Notes: generated from the sequence alone by a model not told the origin. A DNA stretch of 64,000 bases from Actinomycetota bacterium (GCA_030840805.1 JAVEDU010000009.1:1-64000); one strand, 5' to 3'. Numbered from the stretch's first letter, positions 28,326-37,669 are shown. A program made the numbers and translations.

Positions 28326-28879
28326 CCTCGCAGGAGACCGAGCTGGTCGTGCTGCTGGACGCGGGCCTGCAGCCGTGCGGGGTGCTGCCGAAATCCGAGG
28401 TGCACCACGCGGAGACCCCGCTGCACCTGGCGTTCAGCGTGTACGTCTTCGACGACGCCGGCCGGCTGCTGGTGACCCGGCGGGCCGTCGGCAAGCAGAC
28501 GTTCGCGGGGGTCTGGACGAACACCTGCTGCGGACACCCGGCCCCCGGCGAGGATCTCGCCGAGGCCGTGCGCCGTCGGCTCGGCACCGAGCTGGGGCTG
28601 ACCGTGTCGGAGCTGTCGCTGGCGCTGCCGGAGTTCCGGTACGAGGCGACCGCCGCCGACGGGGTGCGGGAGAACGAGTTCTGCCCCGTCTTCGTCGCCC
28701 GCGCCACCGGGGACCCGGCGCCGGACGCCACCGAGGTCGAGGAGTGGCGCTGGGTGGACTGGCCCGCGTTCTGCGCGCTCGCCGAGGGCTCGCCGTGGGC
28801 GATCAGCGCCTGGGCGGCCGAACAGACGCCGCAGCTCCGGGCGCGTCTCGGCGACGGACCGGCCCTCCCGGCGGCCTGA
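28322..28879 (+). CDS. idi: isopentenyl-diphosphate delta-isomerase (type 1)
   Basis: A 185-residue Nudix-fold enzyme that interconverts IPP and DMAPP for isoprenoid, menaquinone and carotenoid synthesis. Active-site features are NTCCGHPAPGE (catalytic Cys and metal His), RRLGTELGL (Nudix-like helix), EFRYEA and ENEFCPVF (catalytic Glu), and WRWVDW. GTG at 28322 overlaps the lemA stop by four bases, so translation depends on lemA. The pairing with lemA has no evident functional meaning. Confidence 0.95.
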   Translation: MTSQETELVVLLDAGLQPCGVLPKSEVHHAETPLHLAFSVYVFDDAGRLLVTRRAVGKQTFAGVWTNTCCGHPAPGEDLAEAVRRRLGTELGLTVSELSLALPEFRYEATAADGVRENEFCPVFVARATGDPAPDATEVEEWRWVDWPAFCALAEGSPWAISAWAAEQTPQLRARLGDGPALPAA

Positions 28880-28884
28880 GGGCC

Positions 28885-29796
28885 ATGGGCACCGACGCCA
28901 CTGGTTTCGACGACGCCGTCGACGCGCTCTACGGGCTGCCGCCGGGCGAGTTCGTCGCGGCGCGGGAGGAACGCGCCAAGGCCGCCCGCTCGGCCGGTGA
29001 CCGAGACCTCGCCGGCCGGATCCATGCCCTGCGCCGCCCGACCGCCGGGGCGTGGCTGGTCAACCTGCTCGCCCGCGAGCGACCCGAGGTGCTGCGGCAG
29101 CTGCTGGAGCTCGGCGGTGCGCTGCGCGAGGCCCAGGAGAACCTGCGGGGCGAGGAGCTGCGCTCCCTGACCTCCCGGCGCCAGGAGGTGGTCTCCGCGC
29201 TGGTGGGCGAGGCGCGCCGACTGGCGGCCGAGGCGGGGAAGCACGGGAGCGACGAGGCGGCGTACGAGGTCGAGCGCACGCTCCTCGCCGCACTGGCCGA
29301 CCCCGACGTGGGTGAGCAGGTGGCGACCGGCGCGCTGGTCCGGCCGCTGGACTACTCCGGGTTCGGGCCCGTGTCGCCCGCCGACGTGGTGGAGCGGGAG
29401 TCGCGGCCCCGGCCGGTACGCCGGGGAGACCGCCCCGCCGCGGAACCGCGCCCGGCGCGGGGCGGGCGGGACGACCTGGCCGCCGCTCGCCGCCGCCGCG
29501 TCCGCGCCGAGGCCGAGGACGCGCTCCGGGAGGCGGACAGCGCGCGGCGGACGGCCGACCGCAGGGCCGAGGAGGCCGCGGGGCGGCTGGCCGAGGCGGA
29601 CAGCGCGCGGGCGGACGCGGACCGCGTCGTGGAGCGCCTCCGGCGGGAACTGGCCGAGGCCGAGGCCGCCGTGTCCGCGGCCGCCGAGGGCGGCCGCGAC
29701 GCCCGGCGGGCCGCCGCGAGGTCGGCCGCCGCCGCGGAGCGGGCCACCGAGCGGCACACCGCCGCCCGGAAGCGCCTGGACGAGCTGCCGGACTGA
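28885..29796 (+). CDS. hypothetical coiled-coil protein, 303 residues
   Basis: No named family. Residues 1-165 form a helical domain with conserved-looking FVAAREERAKAARSAGDRDLA and RRPTAGAWLVNLLARERPE. A basic Arg/Pro linker follows. Residues about 195-300 form an almost uninterrupted Ala/Glu/Arg coiled coil (for example RRTADRRAEEAAGRLAEAD). Proteins of this layout are common in actinobacteria and unannotated. ATG at 28885 follows the idi stop by five bases, so it may be the third gene of the lemA-idi unit. Confidence 0.7.
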   Translation: MGTDATGFDDAVDALYGLPPGEFVAAREERAKAARSAGDRDLAGRIHALRRPTAGAWLVNLLARERPEVLRQLLELGGALREAQENLRGEELRSLTSRRQEVVSALVGEARRLAAEAGKHGSDEAAYEVERTLLAALADPDVGEQVATGALVRPLDYSGFGPVSPADVVERESRPRPVRRGDRPAAEPRPARGGRDDLAAARRRRVRAEAEDALREADSARRTADRRAEEAAGRLAEADSARADADRVVERLRRELAEAEAAVSAAAEGGRDARRAAARSAAAAERATERHTAARKRLDELPD

Positions 29797-29890
29797 GCCG
29801 CCGTCGGCGGGATCCCGTTTCCTGCCCCGGCCGCGCGGGTAGGTGCTCCCTGCCGTCCTGAAGGTCCTGACGATCGGAGAGAGACCCGCC

Positions 29891-30409
29891 GTGTCTTCGT
29901 TCCGCGAGACGACCGACCAGATCCAGACCGACTACGCCGGGGACGAGGACCGCCCGCTCCGGGGCTACACGGCCGCGATGGCGACCTACGCGACGTTCGC
30001 CGCCGGGGTGGCCGCCGCCGCGCGGTGGCGCCGGCGGGACCTTCCTGAGCACCCGGCGGCGTCGGATGTCGCGCTGATCGCGGTCGCGACGCACAAGCTG
30101 AGCCGGGTCCTCACCAAGGATGCCGTGACGAGCCCGCTCCGGGCCCCGTTCACCCGGTACGTGGAGCCGAGCGGCGACGGCGAGGTGAGCGAGGAGGTCC
30201 GCGGCGGCCACGGCGTCCGGCACACGGCGGGCGAGCTGCTGACCTGTCCGTTCTGCCTCGCGATGTGGACGGCCGGCGGCTTCACCGCGGGACTGGTGTT
30301 CGTGCCGCGGTTCACCCGGTACGCCGCGGCCACCTTGACGGCCGTGGCGGCGTCGGACTTCCTCCAACTGGCGTACGACGCGGCGAAGAAGGGATCCGCC
30401 AAGGTGTAG
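29891..30409 (+). CDS. DUF1360 family membrane protein
   Basis: A 172-residue protein. A hydrophobic segment lies near residues 28-45, then the conserved ALIAVATHKLSRVLTKDAVTSPLRAPFT and the Cys motif TCPFCLAMWTAGGFTAG (CxxC at the start of the second helix), followed by a final helix. These are the DUF1360 signatures; B. subtilis YjcZ-like sporulation-associated relatives exist but function is unknown. GTG at 29891 has GGAGAGAG upstream. The gap before it (29797-29890) shows nothing else. Confidence 0.85.
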   Translation: MSSFRETTDQIQTDYAGDEDRPLRGYTAAMATYATFAAGVAAAARWRRRDLPEHPAASDVALIAVATHKLSRVLTKDAVTSPLRAPFTRYVEPSGDGEVSEEVRGGHGVRHTAGELLTCPFCLAMWTAGGFTAGLVFVPRFTRYAAATLTAVAASDFLQLAYDAAKKGSAKV

Positions 30410-30584
30410 CCGCCCACGATGTCGGCGGACCGGAGAGGGAAGCGCCCACCGGCGGACGCGCGTACCGTGGGCGTTGCGTGGCCATTGTCGCCCGAGCGGG
30501 GCGAGCATCCGGGTGGATCGCCGCCCGCGGAGGGGCCAGTCGTCGACCGATGCCTCCGCGGGAACCGGCGGGCGAGGGGCTGCT

Positions 30585-31970
30585 GTGGCCGAAGGCGAAG
30601 TCGCCGGCGGGGACCTCCCCGGGCGCAGCGCGCCGTTGCACACCGTGTGGGAGCGGCTGTCGGTGCTGCGGGCCGGTACCGAGGCGCTCGTGCCGCGCAT
30701 CGTCGACCTCGCCGCCCTGGAGCGGGAGTCCGCGGCGACGGGCCTGCGCGCGGTGGCGCACGACCTGCGCACCGTGGCGGACGACCTCGGCGACCTCGTG
30801 CTCGCCACCGCCGACTTCCGCGATCCCCGGGTGCCATCGGTTCGGGCGCTGTTCGACGACGCTCCCCTGCCGTACGTCGTCACCGACATCCACGGCGTCA
30901 TCCTCGTCGCCAACCGCGCCGCCGGGTTGTTGCTGGCGCGCCCGCCGGCCGAGCTGCCGGGGGTGCCGATCGCCGGGTACTCCGGGCCGCCTCCGGGCGC
31001 GCTCCGGCGGGTGGTGACCGCCGCCGCGTCGTCCGCGGTGCCGCGCTCGGCCTACCTCTCGCTGCGGTCTCCCCGCCGGTCGCCGCGTCAGGTGCGGGCG
31101 ACCGTGCAGCGGCTCGCCACCGGTCCGAGCGGCCCGGCACTGCTCTGGCAGTTCCACCCGTCGACCACGGCCGAACCGGTGCCGCTCCCGAGGCCGGCCG
31201 GTCCGGAGCGTGCCGCCGCCCCGCCGCGCTCCGACGACCCGCCGCCGGAGCGGGACGCCCTGATCGGCGCGGTGCTGGAGCTCGCTTCGGCGCTGATCGC
31301 GGAGCTGGACCTGCCCGAAGCCCTCGCGCGGGTGGCCGGCGTGGCCGTGCGGGGCGTACCGGGCGCCGAGGGCGCGTCGGTGACGCTGCTGGAGCCCCCC
31401 AGCTCGGGGGCGTCGGACGAACGCGTCGAGCGGGCCGACCGGGCGCAGTTCGACGAGCACGACGGACCGGGGATGACGGCCGTGTCGGAGGGGCGCACGG
31501 TCGTGGTGGACGACGTCGCCACCGACCCCCGATGGGTGGTCGGTGGCCCGCGGGTTGCCGTCGAGTCGGGGTACCGGGCGGTCCTGGCGGTGCCGCTCAC
31601 GGACGGCCGGGAGGTGCTGGGCGCGCTGACCCTGTACGCCGCCACCCCCGGCCGCTTCGGCCCCGGCTCGGTCGCGGGGGCGGAGCTGCTGGCCGTACCG
31701 GCGGAGGCGGGGGTGACGAACGTCCGGGCGTACCGCGCGAGTCTGCACGTCGCCGACGAGCTGCGCCACGGGCTGGTGTCCCGCGCGGTGATCGACCAGG
31801 CCAAGGGCATCCTGATGGTGCAGCACGGCCTCACCGCGGACCAGGCGTTCGCGGTGCTGACGAGGTTCAGCCAGCAGGAGAACCGCAAGCTCCGCACGGT
31901 GGCGGCCGACCTGGTCGAGTCCTCTGTCCGGGAGAGCCGCGCGCGTCTGGGCGCCCCCTCCGACGGGTGA
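30585..31970 (+). CDS. PAS-GAF-ANTAR regulatory protein (RNA-binding antiterminator type)
   Basis: About 461 residues. A helical start is followed by a PAS-like domain (about 82-180, YVVTDIHGVILVANRAAGLLL), a GAF domain (about 225-375, ALARVAGVAVRGVPGAEGASVTLL), and a C-terminal ANTAR domain (about 385-445) with DELRHGLVSRAVIDQAKGILM and the conserved helical bundle. ANTAR domains bind paired hairpins in nascent RNA and prevent termination; the sensory domains are expected to switch this. GTG at 30585 has GAGGGG five bases upstream. Next to a STAS protein gene, so both may serve stress signalling. The signal is unknown. Confidence 0.88.
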   Translation: MAEGEVAGGDLPGRSAPLHTVWERLSVLRAGTEALVPRIVDLAALERESAATGLRAVAHDLRTVADDLGDLVLATADFRDPRVPSVRALFDDAPLPYVVTDIHGVILVANRAAGLLLARPPAELPGVPIAGYSGPPPGALRRVVTAAASSAVPRSAYLSLRSPRRSPRQVRATVQRLATGPSGPALLWQFHPSTTAEPVPLPRPAGPERAAAPPRSDDPPPERDALIGAVLELASALIAELDLPEALARVAGVAVRGVPGAEGASVTLLEPPSSGASDERVERADRAQFDEHDGPGMTAVSEGRTVVVDDVATDPRWVVGGPRVAVESGYRAVLAVPLTDGREVLGALTLYAATPGRFGPGSVAGAELLAVPAEAGVTNVRAYRASLHVADELRHGLVSRAVIDQAKGILMVQHGLTADQAFAVLTRFSQQENRKLRTVAADLVESSVRESRARLGAPSDG

Positions 31971-32071
31971 TGTTCAACAGAACTGTGGACAAGGGAACCG
32001 GTTTGTCACAGAATCAGTCCGCCCTCCGCCGCCCTGTGCCCGCGGTCTGCCGTCGTCCGAGGAGATGACGC

Positions 32072-32512
32072 TTGTCCGCACCTACGCTGCCGTCGCCGGC
32101 GGGCTCTCCGTTGCGTGACGCGCTCGGTTCTGTCCTGGAGATCCAGTCCCCCACCGGGGACGACGTCGTCATCACCGTCCGGGGGTCGCTGGATCTCGGC
32201 TCCGAGCGGATCGCGCGCGCGACGCTGACCGCGATCGCGTCGACGGCGGCCGGTCCGGTGGTGATGGTCCTCGACGACTCGTTCGTCGACTTCCGTGGGC
32301 TGGCCGTGCTGCTCGGGGTGGCCAGAACGTGTCGCCGTCGGGGCCGCATGCTGCGCCTGGTCGGCGCCCCGCCATCGCTCCGGACGATGTGTGAGGTCCT
32401 CGGCGTCCGGAACTGCTGGTGGGAGTACGGCCGGGTGGCGGATGCCCTGGTGCGGCGCGAGGCCGACGAGGCGGCGCAGCTCCGACAGGAGGCGCACCCA
32501 CAGGAGCGCTGA
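32072..32512 (+). CDS. STAS-domain protein, degenerate anti-sigma-factor-antagonist type
   Basis: A 146-residue protein with one STAS domain (about residues 20-115). The fold is clear from VVITVRGSLDLGSERI and the C-terminal RLVGAPPSLRTMCEVLGV. The site that normally carries the phospho-acceptor (D-S/T-S-G-L) reads DFRGL here, so kinase control by phosphorylation is not possible in the usual way. It may be a constitutive antagonist or a scaffold. TTG at 32072 is used with GAGGAG eight bases before. An out-of-frame ATG at 32065 gives only a 17-residue peptide. Confidence 0.82.
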   Translation: MSAPTLPSPAGSPLRDALGSVLEIQSPTGDDVVITVRGSLDLGSERIARATLTAIASTAAGPVVMVLDDSFVDFRGLAVLLGVARTCRRRGRMLRLVGAPPSLRTMCEVLGVRNCWWEYGRVADALVRREADEAAQLRQEAHPQER

Positions 32513-32556
32513 GGGCAAATGATCAGGGGAGGTCGCTTCGGCCCCGCGAGAGGGAA

Positions 32557-32596
32557 GCGGCCGCCGGTCCCGAGGGGGGGTCGGACCGACGGCCGC
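32557..32596 (+). terminator. strong hairpin after the STAS gene
   Basis: GCGGCCG-C-CGGTCC (32557-32570) pairs with GGACCG-A-CGGCCGC (32583-32596) around a G-rich 12-base loop, with one internal mismatch. No T run follows. The rest of 32513-32748 holds no convincing gene. Confidence 0.5.
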
Positions 32597-32748
32597 ATCC
32601 GGGACCCGGGGTGAAACGACCTCGGACAACGGGTGAACGAGCGGCGTGCGGTGTGCGTTCCCGTGGATTCCCGGTCGTCCGGGCGGCGGGACGGGGGGAG
32701 ACTCAGGTGGCGGGCCGTTGCAGCCCCGCGGACCAGAGGAGGCAGTCC

Positions 32749-32937
32749 ATGAGCCAGCCCGAGGGGTCTCAGGAGGACTTCCCGTTCGAGGACCGGCCGT
32801 TCGTGCCGGAGGCCGCCACGGACGATGCCGGCGTCCCGGGCCTGGAGAGCCGGTGGCGGGAACCCGACCCGGAGACCTGCGCCTTCCAGGAACCCGGCCA
32901 GCCTCCGCGGACGTACTGGCGCGGACCGGGTCTCTGA
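32749..32937 (+). CDS. small acidic hypothetical protein, 62 residues
   Basis: Begins MSQPEGSQEDFPFEDRPFVPE and ends TYWRGPGL. It is acidic, Pro-rich and without hydrophobic segments, probably disordered. The support for a real gene is an excellent ribosome site (AGAGGAGG, 7 bases before ATG 32749) and a standalone position between two intergenic hairpins. I know no family. It could be a small regulator, or chance. Confidence 0.55.
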   Translation: MSQPEGSQEDFPFEDRPFVPEAATDDAGVPGLESRWREPDPETCAFQEPGQPPRTYWRGPGL

Positions 32938-33084
32938 TCGGGGCTGCGCTGCCCCGCCTCGCGCCCGGACCCGCGGGCTGTCCGAAGTGGACAGACCCGC
33001 CCCCGGCCCGGGATCGGCCGTGGCCCGCGGCGCGTGTGCCGGAGCCCCGGAGCGGGCGCGCGGTGGGGGCGGGGTAGGTCAACG

Positions 33085-33555
33085 TCAGCCTCGCGTACCC
33101 GTCGCGGCAACGGCCCGGCCGGTGAGCACGCCGGCCGCGATCATGCCGACGCCGAGCAGCAGGTGCAGCCAGTTGTCGGCGGTGTTCACGGGAACGAAGT
33201 TCGCGGCGCTGTCGAGGTTGATCACCACGCCGTAGAGCCACAGCACCAGGTAGATCACGCCGCCCCCGATGAGGAACAGCCGCGCCGTGTCACGACTCCG
33301 GGCGAGCGCGACCCCGGCGACGCCGAACAGCAGGTGGACGATGTTGTGCAGGATCGAGACCTGGAAGAGGCCGAGGAGCTTCGCGTCGGAATGCGGTCCG
33401 GCGGCGCCGAGCATGTCGTAGTGGGTGGTGATTCCCGGGATGAACCCGAGGACACCGACCAGCAGGAAGATGGCGCCGACGGTGAGGGCGGCGATCTGTA
33501 CGGGTGTGTCCGTCACGCCGGCGCCGTCGCCGGCCCGTGCACGGGGTGCGGTCAT
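33085..33555 (-). CDS. DUF4383 family membrane protein
   Basis: A 156-residue protein with four membrane helices (about 17-40, 60-83, 92-115 and 125-147). The DUF4383 signature HNIVHLLFGVAGVALAR follows the first loop, with NWLHLLLGVGMIAAGV near the end. The His residues in the two HxxHLL-like segments are conserved in the family. Function is unknown. ATG at 33555 has GAGGAAG upstream. Confidence 0.87.
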   Translation of the reverse strand: MTAPRARAGDGAGVTDTPVQIAALTVGAIFLLVGVLGFIPGITTHYDMLGAAGPHSDAKLLGLFQVSILHNIVHLLFGVAGVALARSRDTARLFLIGGGVIYLVLWLYGVVINLDSAANFVPVNTADNWLHLLLGVGMIAAGVLTGRAVAATGTRG

Positions 33556-33671
33556 GGCAATGCTTCCTCTCGCGGTCAAACGTGGCGGAACCGGACTCAG
33601 CTTTCTCTGCCTCGGCACCCCAGACAAGAGGCCGCCCGAGCCTGTGGACGACGGCCGCCACCGGGGACGGG

Positions 33672-35390
33672 TCAGCTCTCGACCTGGTTTCGGCCGGGGG
33701 TCGGAAGATCCTGGCCCCAGGAGGCGAGGTGGGGGAACTTCTCGTCGAACGCCGGACGTTCCGAGCGGATTCTCGGCAGCGACGTGAAATTGTGCCGGGG
33801 TGGAGGGCAGCTGGTCGCCCATTCGAGCGAGTTGCCGTACCCCCAGGGGTCGTTCACCTCGACCACGGCACCCCACTTGAACGACTTGTAGACGTTCCAG
33901 AGAAACGGCAGGGTCGCGGCGCCGAGCACGAAGGACCCGATCGTCGAGACCATGTTCAGTGTCGTGAACCCGTCATCGGGCAGGTAGTCGGCGTACCGCC
34001 GGGGCATGCCCATGTTCCCGAGCCAGTGCATGCCGAGGAACGTCCCCCAGAACCCGACGAACGTCAGCCAGAAGTGCAGCTTGCCGAGCCGGTCGTCCAA
34101 CATCCGGCCGGTCATCTTCGGGAACCAGAAGTAGATGCCGGCGAAGGTCGCGAACACGATCGTGCCGAACAGCACGTAGTGGAAGTGCGCGACCACGAAG
34201 TAGGTGTCGTGGGCGTGGAAGTCGATGGGCGGGCTCGCGAGCAGCACCCCGGTGAGCCCGCCGAGCAGGAACGTGACGAGGAAGCCCAGGGACCACAGCA
34301 TCGGTGACTCGAACGTGAGCTGCCCGCGCCACATCGTCCCGATCCAGTTGAAGAACTTGATGCCGGTCGTGATGGCGATCAGGTACGACAGGAACGCGAA
34401 GAACGGCAGCAGCACCTTTCCGGTCGCGAACATGTGGTGCGCCCACACCGTCGCGGAGTAGCCGGTGATCAGGATCGTCGCGAGGACCATCCCCTTGTAG
34501 CCGAACAGGGGCTTGCGGCTGAACACCGGCAGGATCTCCGTGACGATGCCGAAGAACGGCAGCGCCACGATGTACACCTCGGGATGGCCGAAGAACCAGA
34601 ACAGGTGCTGCCACAGGATCGGGCCACCGGTCTGGGCCGTGAACACCTTCGCGCCGAGGTGCCGGTCGGCGGCCAGCGCGCTGAGGGTCGCGGCGAGGAC
34701 GGGGAACGCGATCAGCGCCAGCACGGCGGTGAAGAGCATGTTCCAGCAGAAGATCGGGATGCGGAACATCGTCATGCCGGGCGCGCGCATGGTGATGATC
34801 GTCGTGACGATGTTGACCGAGCCGAGGATCGTGCCCAGCCCCGAGAGGATCAGTCCGATGATCCACAGGTCGGCGCCGACCCCCGGGGTGTGGGTGGCCT
34901 CGCTCAACGGCGCGTAGGCGGTCCAGCCGAAGTCCGGCGCGCCGCCCGGCACCACGAACCCGAGGGTCGCCATCGAGGCCCCGAACACGAACAGCCAGTA
35001 CGCGAACGCGTTCAACCGCGGGAACGACACGTCCGGGGCGCCGATCTGCAGCGGCACGATGTAGTTCGCGAACCCGAAGGCGAGCGGCGTCGCGAAGAAC
35101 AGCAGCATCAGCGTGCCGTGCATGGTGAAGAGCTGGTTGTACTGCTCCTGGGACAGGAACTGGAGGCCGGGCCGGGCCAGCTCACCGCGCATGACGAGGG
35201 CCATCAGGCCGCCCAGCAGGAAGAACACGAACGCGGCGACGAGGTACATCAGCCCGATCAGCTTGTGATCGGTGGTGCGCAGGACGCGGAGGAACAGGTT
35301 GCCCCGGACGGCGACGTGCACCGGCCAGGGTCGGGTGATCGGCGGCGGGGTGAGGCCGGCGGGACCTGGCTTCGGTCGGGTCGTGGTCAC
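33672..35390 (-). CDS. ctaD: cytochrome c oxidase subunit I (aa3 type)
   Basis: A 572-residue, twelve-helix subunit that holds heme a and the heme a3-CuB centre and reduces O2 with menaquinone/cytochrome-derived electrons. Ligands are visible: heme a His in FTMHGTLM, CuB His and cross-linked Tyr in [10 protein letters not shown], the CuB pair in WAHHMF, and the heme a/a3 pair in [10 protein letters not shown]. Proton-channel motifs such as [12 protein letters not shown] are present. The last about 60 residues (from [12 protein letters not shown]) match actinobacterial CtaD. GTG at 35390 has GAGGAG upstream. No other oxidase subunit is near, so it is an orphan copy that must join subunits encoded elsewhere. 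Confidence 0.96.
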   Translation of the reverse strand: MTTTRPKPGPAGLTPPPITRPWPVHVAVRGNLFLRVLRTTDHKLIGLMYLVAAFVFFLLGGLMALVMRGELARPGLQFLSQEQYNQLFTMHGTLMLLFFATPLAFGFANYIVPLQIGAPDVSFPRLNAFAYWLFVFGASMATLGFVVPGGAPDFGWTAYAPLSEATHTPGVGADLWIIGLILSGLGTILGSVNIVTTIITMRAPGMTMFRIPIFCWNMLFTAVLALIAFPVLAATLSALAADRHLGAKVFTAQTGGPILWQHLFWFFGHPEVYIVALPFFGIVTEILPVFSRKPLFGYKGMVLATILITGYSATVWAHHMFATGKVLLPFFAFLSYLIAITTGIKFFNWIGTMWRGQLTFESPMLWSLGFLVTFLLGGLTGVLLASPPIDFHAHDTYFVVAHFHYVLFGTIVFATFAGIYFWFPKMTGRMLDDRLGKLHFWLTFVGFWGTFLGMHWLGNMGMPRRYADYLPDDGFTTLNMVSTIGSFVLGAATLPFLWNVYKSFKWGAVVEVNDPWGYGNSLEWATSCPPPRHNFTSLPRIRSERPAFDEKFPHLASWGQDLPTPGRNQVES

Positions 35391-35480
35391 CGGCGCGGCT
35401 CCTCGGGAATGCGCAGGATGCGGACGCCCAGCGGGTTGGGGGCTGCTGCCGACCTACCCGGCCCCTCGGGGGCCTAACGC

Positions 35481-35508
35481 GGCGGCACCGGAAATCTCCG
35501 GTACCGCC
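35481..35508 (-). terminator. terminator after the DedA gene
   Basis: GGCGG-C-ACCGGA (35481-35492) pairs with TCCGGT-A-CCGCC (35497-35508), 11 bp with one mismatch and a 4-base loop, 10 bases after the DedA stop on the minus strand. It separates DedA from ctaD. Confidence 0.65.
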
Positions 35509-35517
35509 CGGCCCGCG

Positions 35518-36207
35518 TCAGACATCCACCGAGCGCCGCTTCTCCCGCCGGTTGCGGAGGATCTCGAACAGGATCGGCAGCACCGACAGCAGGACGATCA
35601 CCGCGACGGCGGGCAGGATGTACTTGTCGATCGGGAAGTTCGCGGACAGCTGCCCGCCGAGGACGTACCCGACCAGGATGATGCCGTCCGTCCACAGCAG
35701 ACCGCCGACGATGTTCCAGACCAGGAACGTCCGGGCCGGCATGCCCAGCACGCCCGCGACGGGGTTGAGGAACGTCCGCACGATCGGGATGAAGCGCGCC
35801 AGCACGACGGCCTTGGCCGGCCCGTACTTGGTGAAGTAGAACTCGGCCTTCTCGACGTACTCGCGCTTGAACAGCCGCGAGTCGGGCCGCTCGAACAGCC
35901 GGCGGCCGTACCGGGCGCCGAGGTGGTGACCCAACTGCGCGCCCGCGATCGCGAAGAGCGGGGCGCCGACCAGCAGCAGCGGCAGGCTGAGCTGGACGCC
36001 GAGCGACTTCGCCGCGGAGGACGCGGCGACCCCGGCGAGGAACAGCAGCGAGTCGCCGGGGAGAAAGAATCCGAGGAGCAGTCCGGTCTCCGCGAACAGG
36101 ATCGCCCAGACGCCGAAGAGGCCGAACGCCTCCAGGTAGGACTTCGCGTCGAGGGGGTTGAAGGCGACGCTGTCGCCGAGGGCGGTCACGTGTGTGCTGG
36201 TGTTCAC
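35518..36207 (-). CDS. DedA-family membrane protein
   Basis: A 229-residue polytopic protein. It carries the family motifs ETGLLLGFFLPGDSLLFLAG, FAIAGAQLGHHLGARYGRRLF, and ARFIPIVRTFLNPVAGVLGMPARTF (the R/F(I/V)P...R motif), then WNIVGGLLWTDGIILVGYVLG and a basic C-terminus. DedA proteins support lipid-carrier (undecaprenyl or polar lipid) flipping and proton-motive-force maintenance. GTG at 36207. It sits two genes before fba, as Rv0364 does in M. tuberculosis. Confidence 0.92.
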   Translation of the reverse strand: MNTSTHVTALGDSVAFNPLDAKSYLEAFGLFGVWAILFAETGLLLGFFLPGDSLLFLAGVAASSAAKSLGVQLSLPLLLVGAPLFAIAGAQLGHHLGARYGRRLFERPDSRLFKREYVEKAEFYFTKYGPAKAVVLARFIPIVRTFLNPVAGVLGMPARTFLVWNIVGGLLWTDGIILVGYVLGGQLSANFPIDKYILPAVAVIVLLSVLPILFEILRNRREKRRSVDV

Positions 36208-36283
36208 GGCGGGGACGCTACCGACTCCGCCGGGGCGCGGCCGGACTGCGGCGGACTTATTACCGTTGGTTAACCTTCGGCCC

Positions 36284-37669
36284 ATGACCGAGCGCCTGGT
36301 GGTGGTGGGCGGAGACGCCGCCGGTATGTCGGCGGCGTCCCAGGCGCGCCGCCGCCGGGGGCGCGACGAGCTGGAGATCGTGGCGTTCGAGCGCGGGGCC
36401 CACACCTCGTACTCCGCCTGCGGCATCCCGTACTGGATCGGCGGCCTCGTGGCGGGCGGCCGGGACGCGCTCGTCGCGCGGAGCCCCGAGGCGTTCGCCC
36501 GGGACCACGCGATCGACGTCCGGCTCGGCCACGACGTGACCACGGTGGATCTCGACCGGCGCGAGGTGGTCGCGCGGGGACCCGGCGGCGACGTCCGGCT
36601 GGGGTTCGACCACCTTGTCCTCGGCGCGGGCGCGGGGCCGGTCACCCCGGACTGGGCGGCCGAGGCGTTCGCGGCCGGCACCCGGGGCGTGTACCGCGCC
36701 CAGACGCTGCCCGACGGCGAGGCGATCCGGGCCGCCGTCGGTGCCGGTGCGCGCCGGGCCGTGGTGTGCGGCGGCGGGTACATCGGGGTCGAGGTGACCG
36801 AGGCGCTGCTGCGCCGCGGGCTGGATGTGACGGTGGTGCAGCGGGGCCCGCAGCTGATGGGATCCATCGACCCGGAGGTGTCGGTGGGCCTGCGGCATGC
36901 CATGGAGGGCCACGGGGCCACGCTGCGCTGTGGCACCGTCGCCCGGGGCCTGGTCACGAGGGCCGGCGCGGTCACCGCGGTGGCGACCGACCAGGGCGAG
37001 ATCCCGGCCGACCTGGTCGTGCTGGCGCTCGGCGTCCGGCCCCGTACCGAGCTGGCCGCCGCGGCCGGGCTCCGGATCGGCGGGTCCGGGGGCATCGCGA
37101 CCGACGACCGGCAGCGGGCGCTCGACGCCGACGGCGCCGTCGTCGAGGGCGTGTACGCCGCCGGGGACTGCACCGAGGTCGTGCACCGGGTGTACGGCCG
37201 GCGGATGACCGTCGCGCTGGGCACCCATGCCAACAAGCAGGGGCGCGTCGCGGGCATCACGATCGGTGGCGGGCAGGCGCGGTTCCCCGGTGTCGTCGGC
37301 ACCGCGATCACCGGGTTCTTCGACGTCGAAGCGGCGCGGACCGGGCTCAGCTGCGCCGAGATGGGCCGGGCGGGCGTGGAGTGCGTCCACGCGACGATCG
37401 AGTCCACCACCATCGCGGGGTACCTCCCGGACGCCCCGCGCGTCACCGTGCGGCTGGTCGCCGAGGCCGCCACCGGCCGGGTGGTCGGCGGTCAGCTGGT
37501 CGGTGGCCGGGGCGCCGGGAAGCGGATCGACACGATCGCCACCGCCGTCACGGCGGGGATGACCGCCGAGGACCTGGTCGGCCTCGACCTGGCGTACTGC
37601 CCGCCGTACTCGCCCGTCTGGGACCCGGTGCAGGTGGCCGCGCGGAAGTTGCTCGACGCGCTCGGCTGA
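36284..37669 (+). CDS. FAD-dependent pyridine nucleotide-disulfide oxidoreductase (CoA-disulfide reductase-like)
   Basis: A 461-residue flavoprotein. It has an FAD-binding VVVGGDAAGMSAA motif and a single redox Cys at residue 46 in TSYSACGIPYWIGG, the hallmark of CoA-disulfide reductase and NADH oxidase enzymes that cycle one Cys rather than a CxxxxC pair. A second Rossmann motif CGGGYIGVEVTEALLRRG binds NAD(P)H. GVYAAGDCTEV is the second FAD contact, and a C-terminal dimerisation domain starts near 335. Substrate could be CoA disulfide, polysulfide or O2. ATG at 36284. The upstream gap contains palindrome GGTTAACC at 36269-36276. Confidence 0.88.
   Translation: MTERLVVVGGDAAGMSAASQARRRRGRDELEIVAFERGAHTSYSACGIPYWIGGLVAGGRDALVARSPEAFARDHAIDVRLGHDVTTVDLDRREVVARGPGGDVRLGFDHLVLGAGAGPVTPDWAAEAFAAGTRGVYRAQTLPDGEAIRAAVGAGARRAVVCGGGYIGVEVTEALLRRGLDVTVVQRGPQLMGSIDPEVSVGLRHAMEGHGATLRCGTVARGLVTRAGAVTAVATDQGEIPADLVVLALGVRPRTELAAAAGLRIGGSGGIATDDRQRALDADGAVVEGVYAAGDCTEVVHRVYGRRMTVALGTHANKQGRVAGITIGGGQARFPGVVGTAITGFFDVEAARTGLSCAEMGRAGVECVHATIESTTIAGYLPDAPRVTVRLVAEAATGRVVGGQLVGGRGAGKRIDTIATAVTAGMTAEDLVGLDLAYCPPYSPVWDPVQVAARKLLDALG

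Noticed and set aside
30443-30473. CGCCCAC/GTGGGCG inverted repeat after the DUF1360 gene
   Set aside because: Only 7 bp with an 17-base loop in GC-rich DNA; too weak to call a terminator. The rest of 30410-30584 shows nothing definite.
32065-32118. ATG at 32065 as the start of the STAS gene
   Set aside because: Out of frame; it gives a 17-residue peptide. TTG 32072 keeps the domain.
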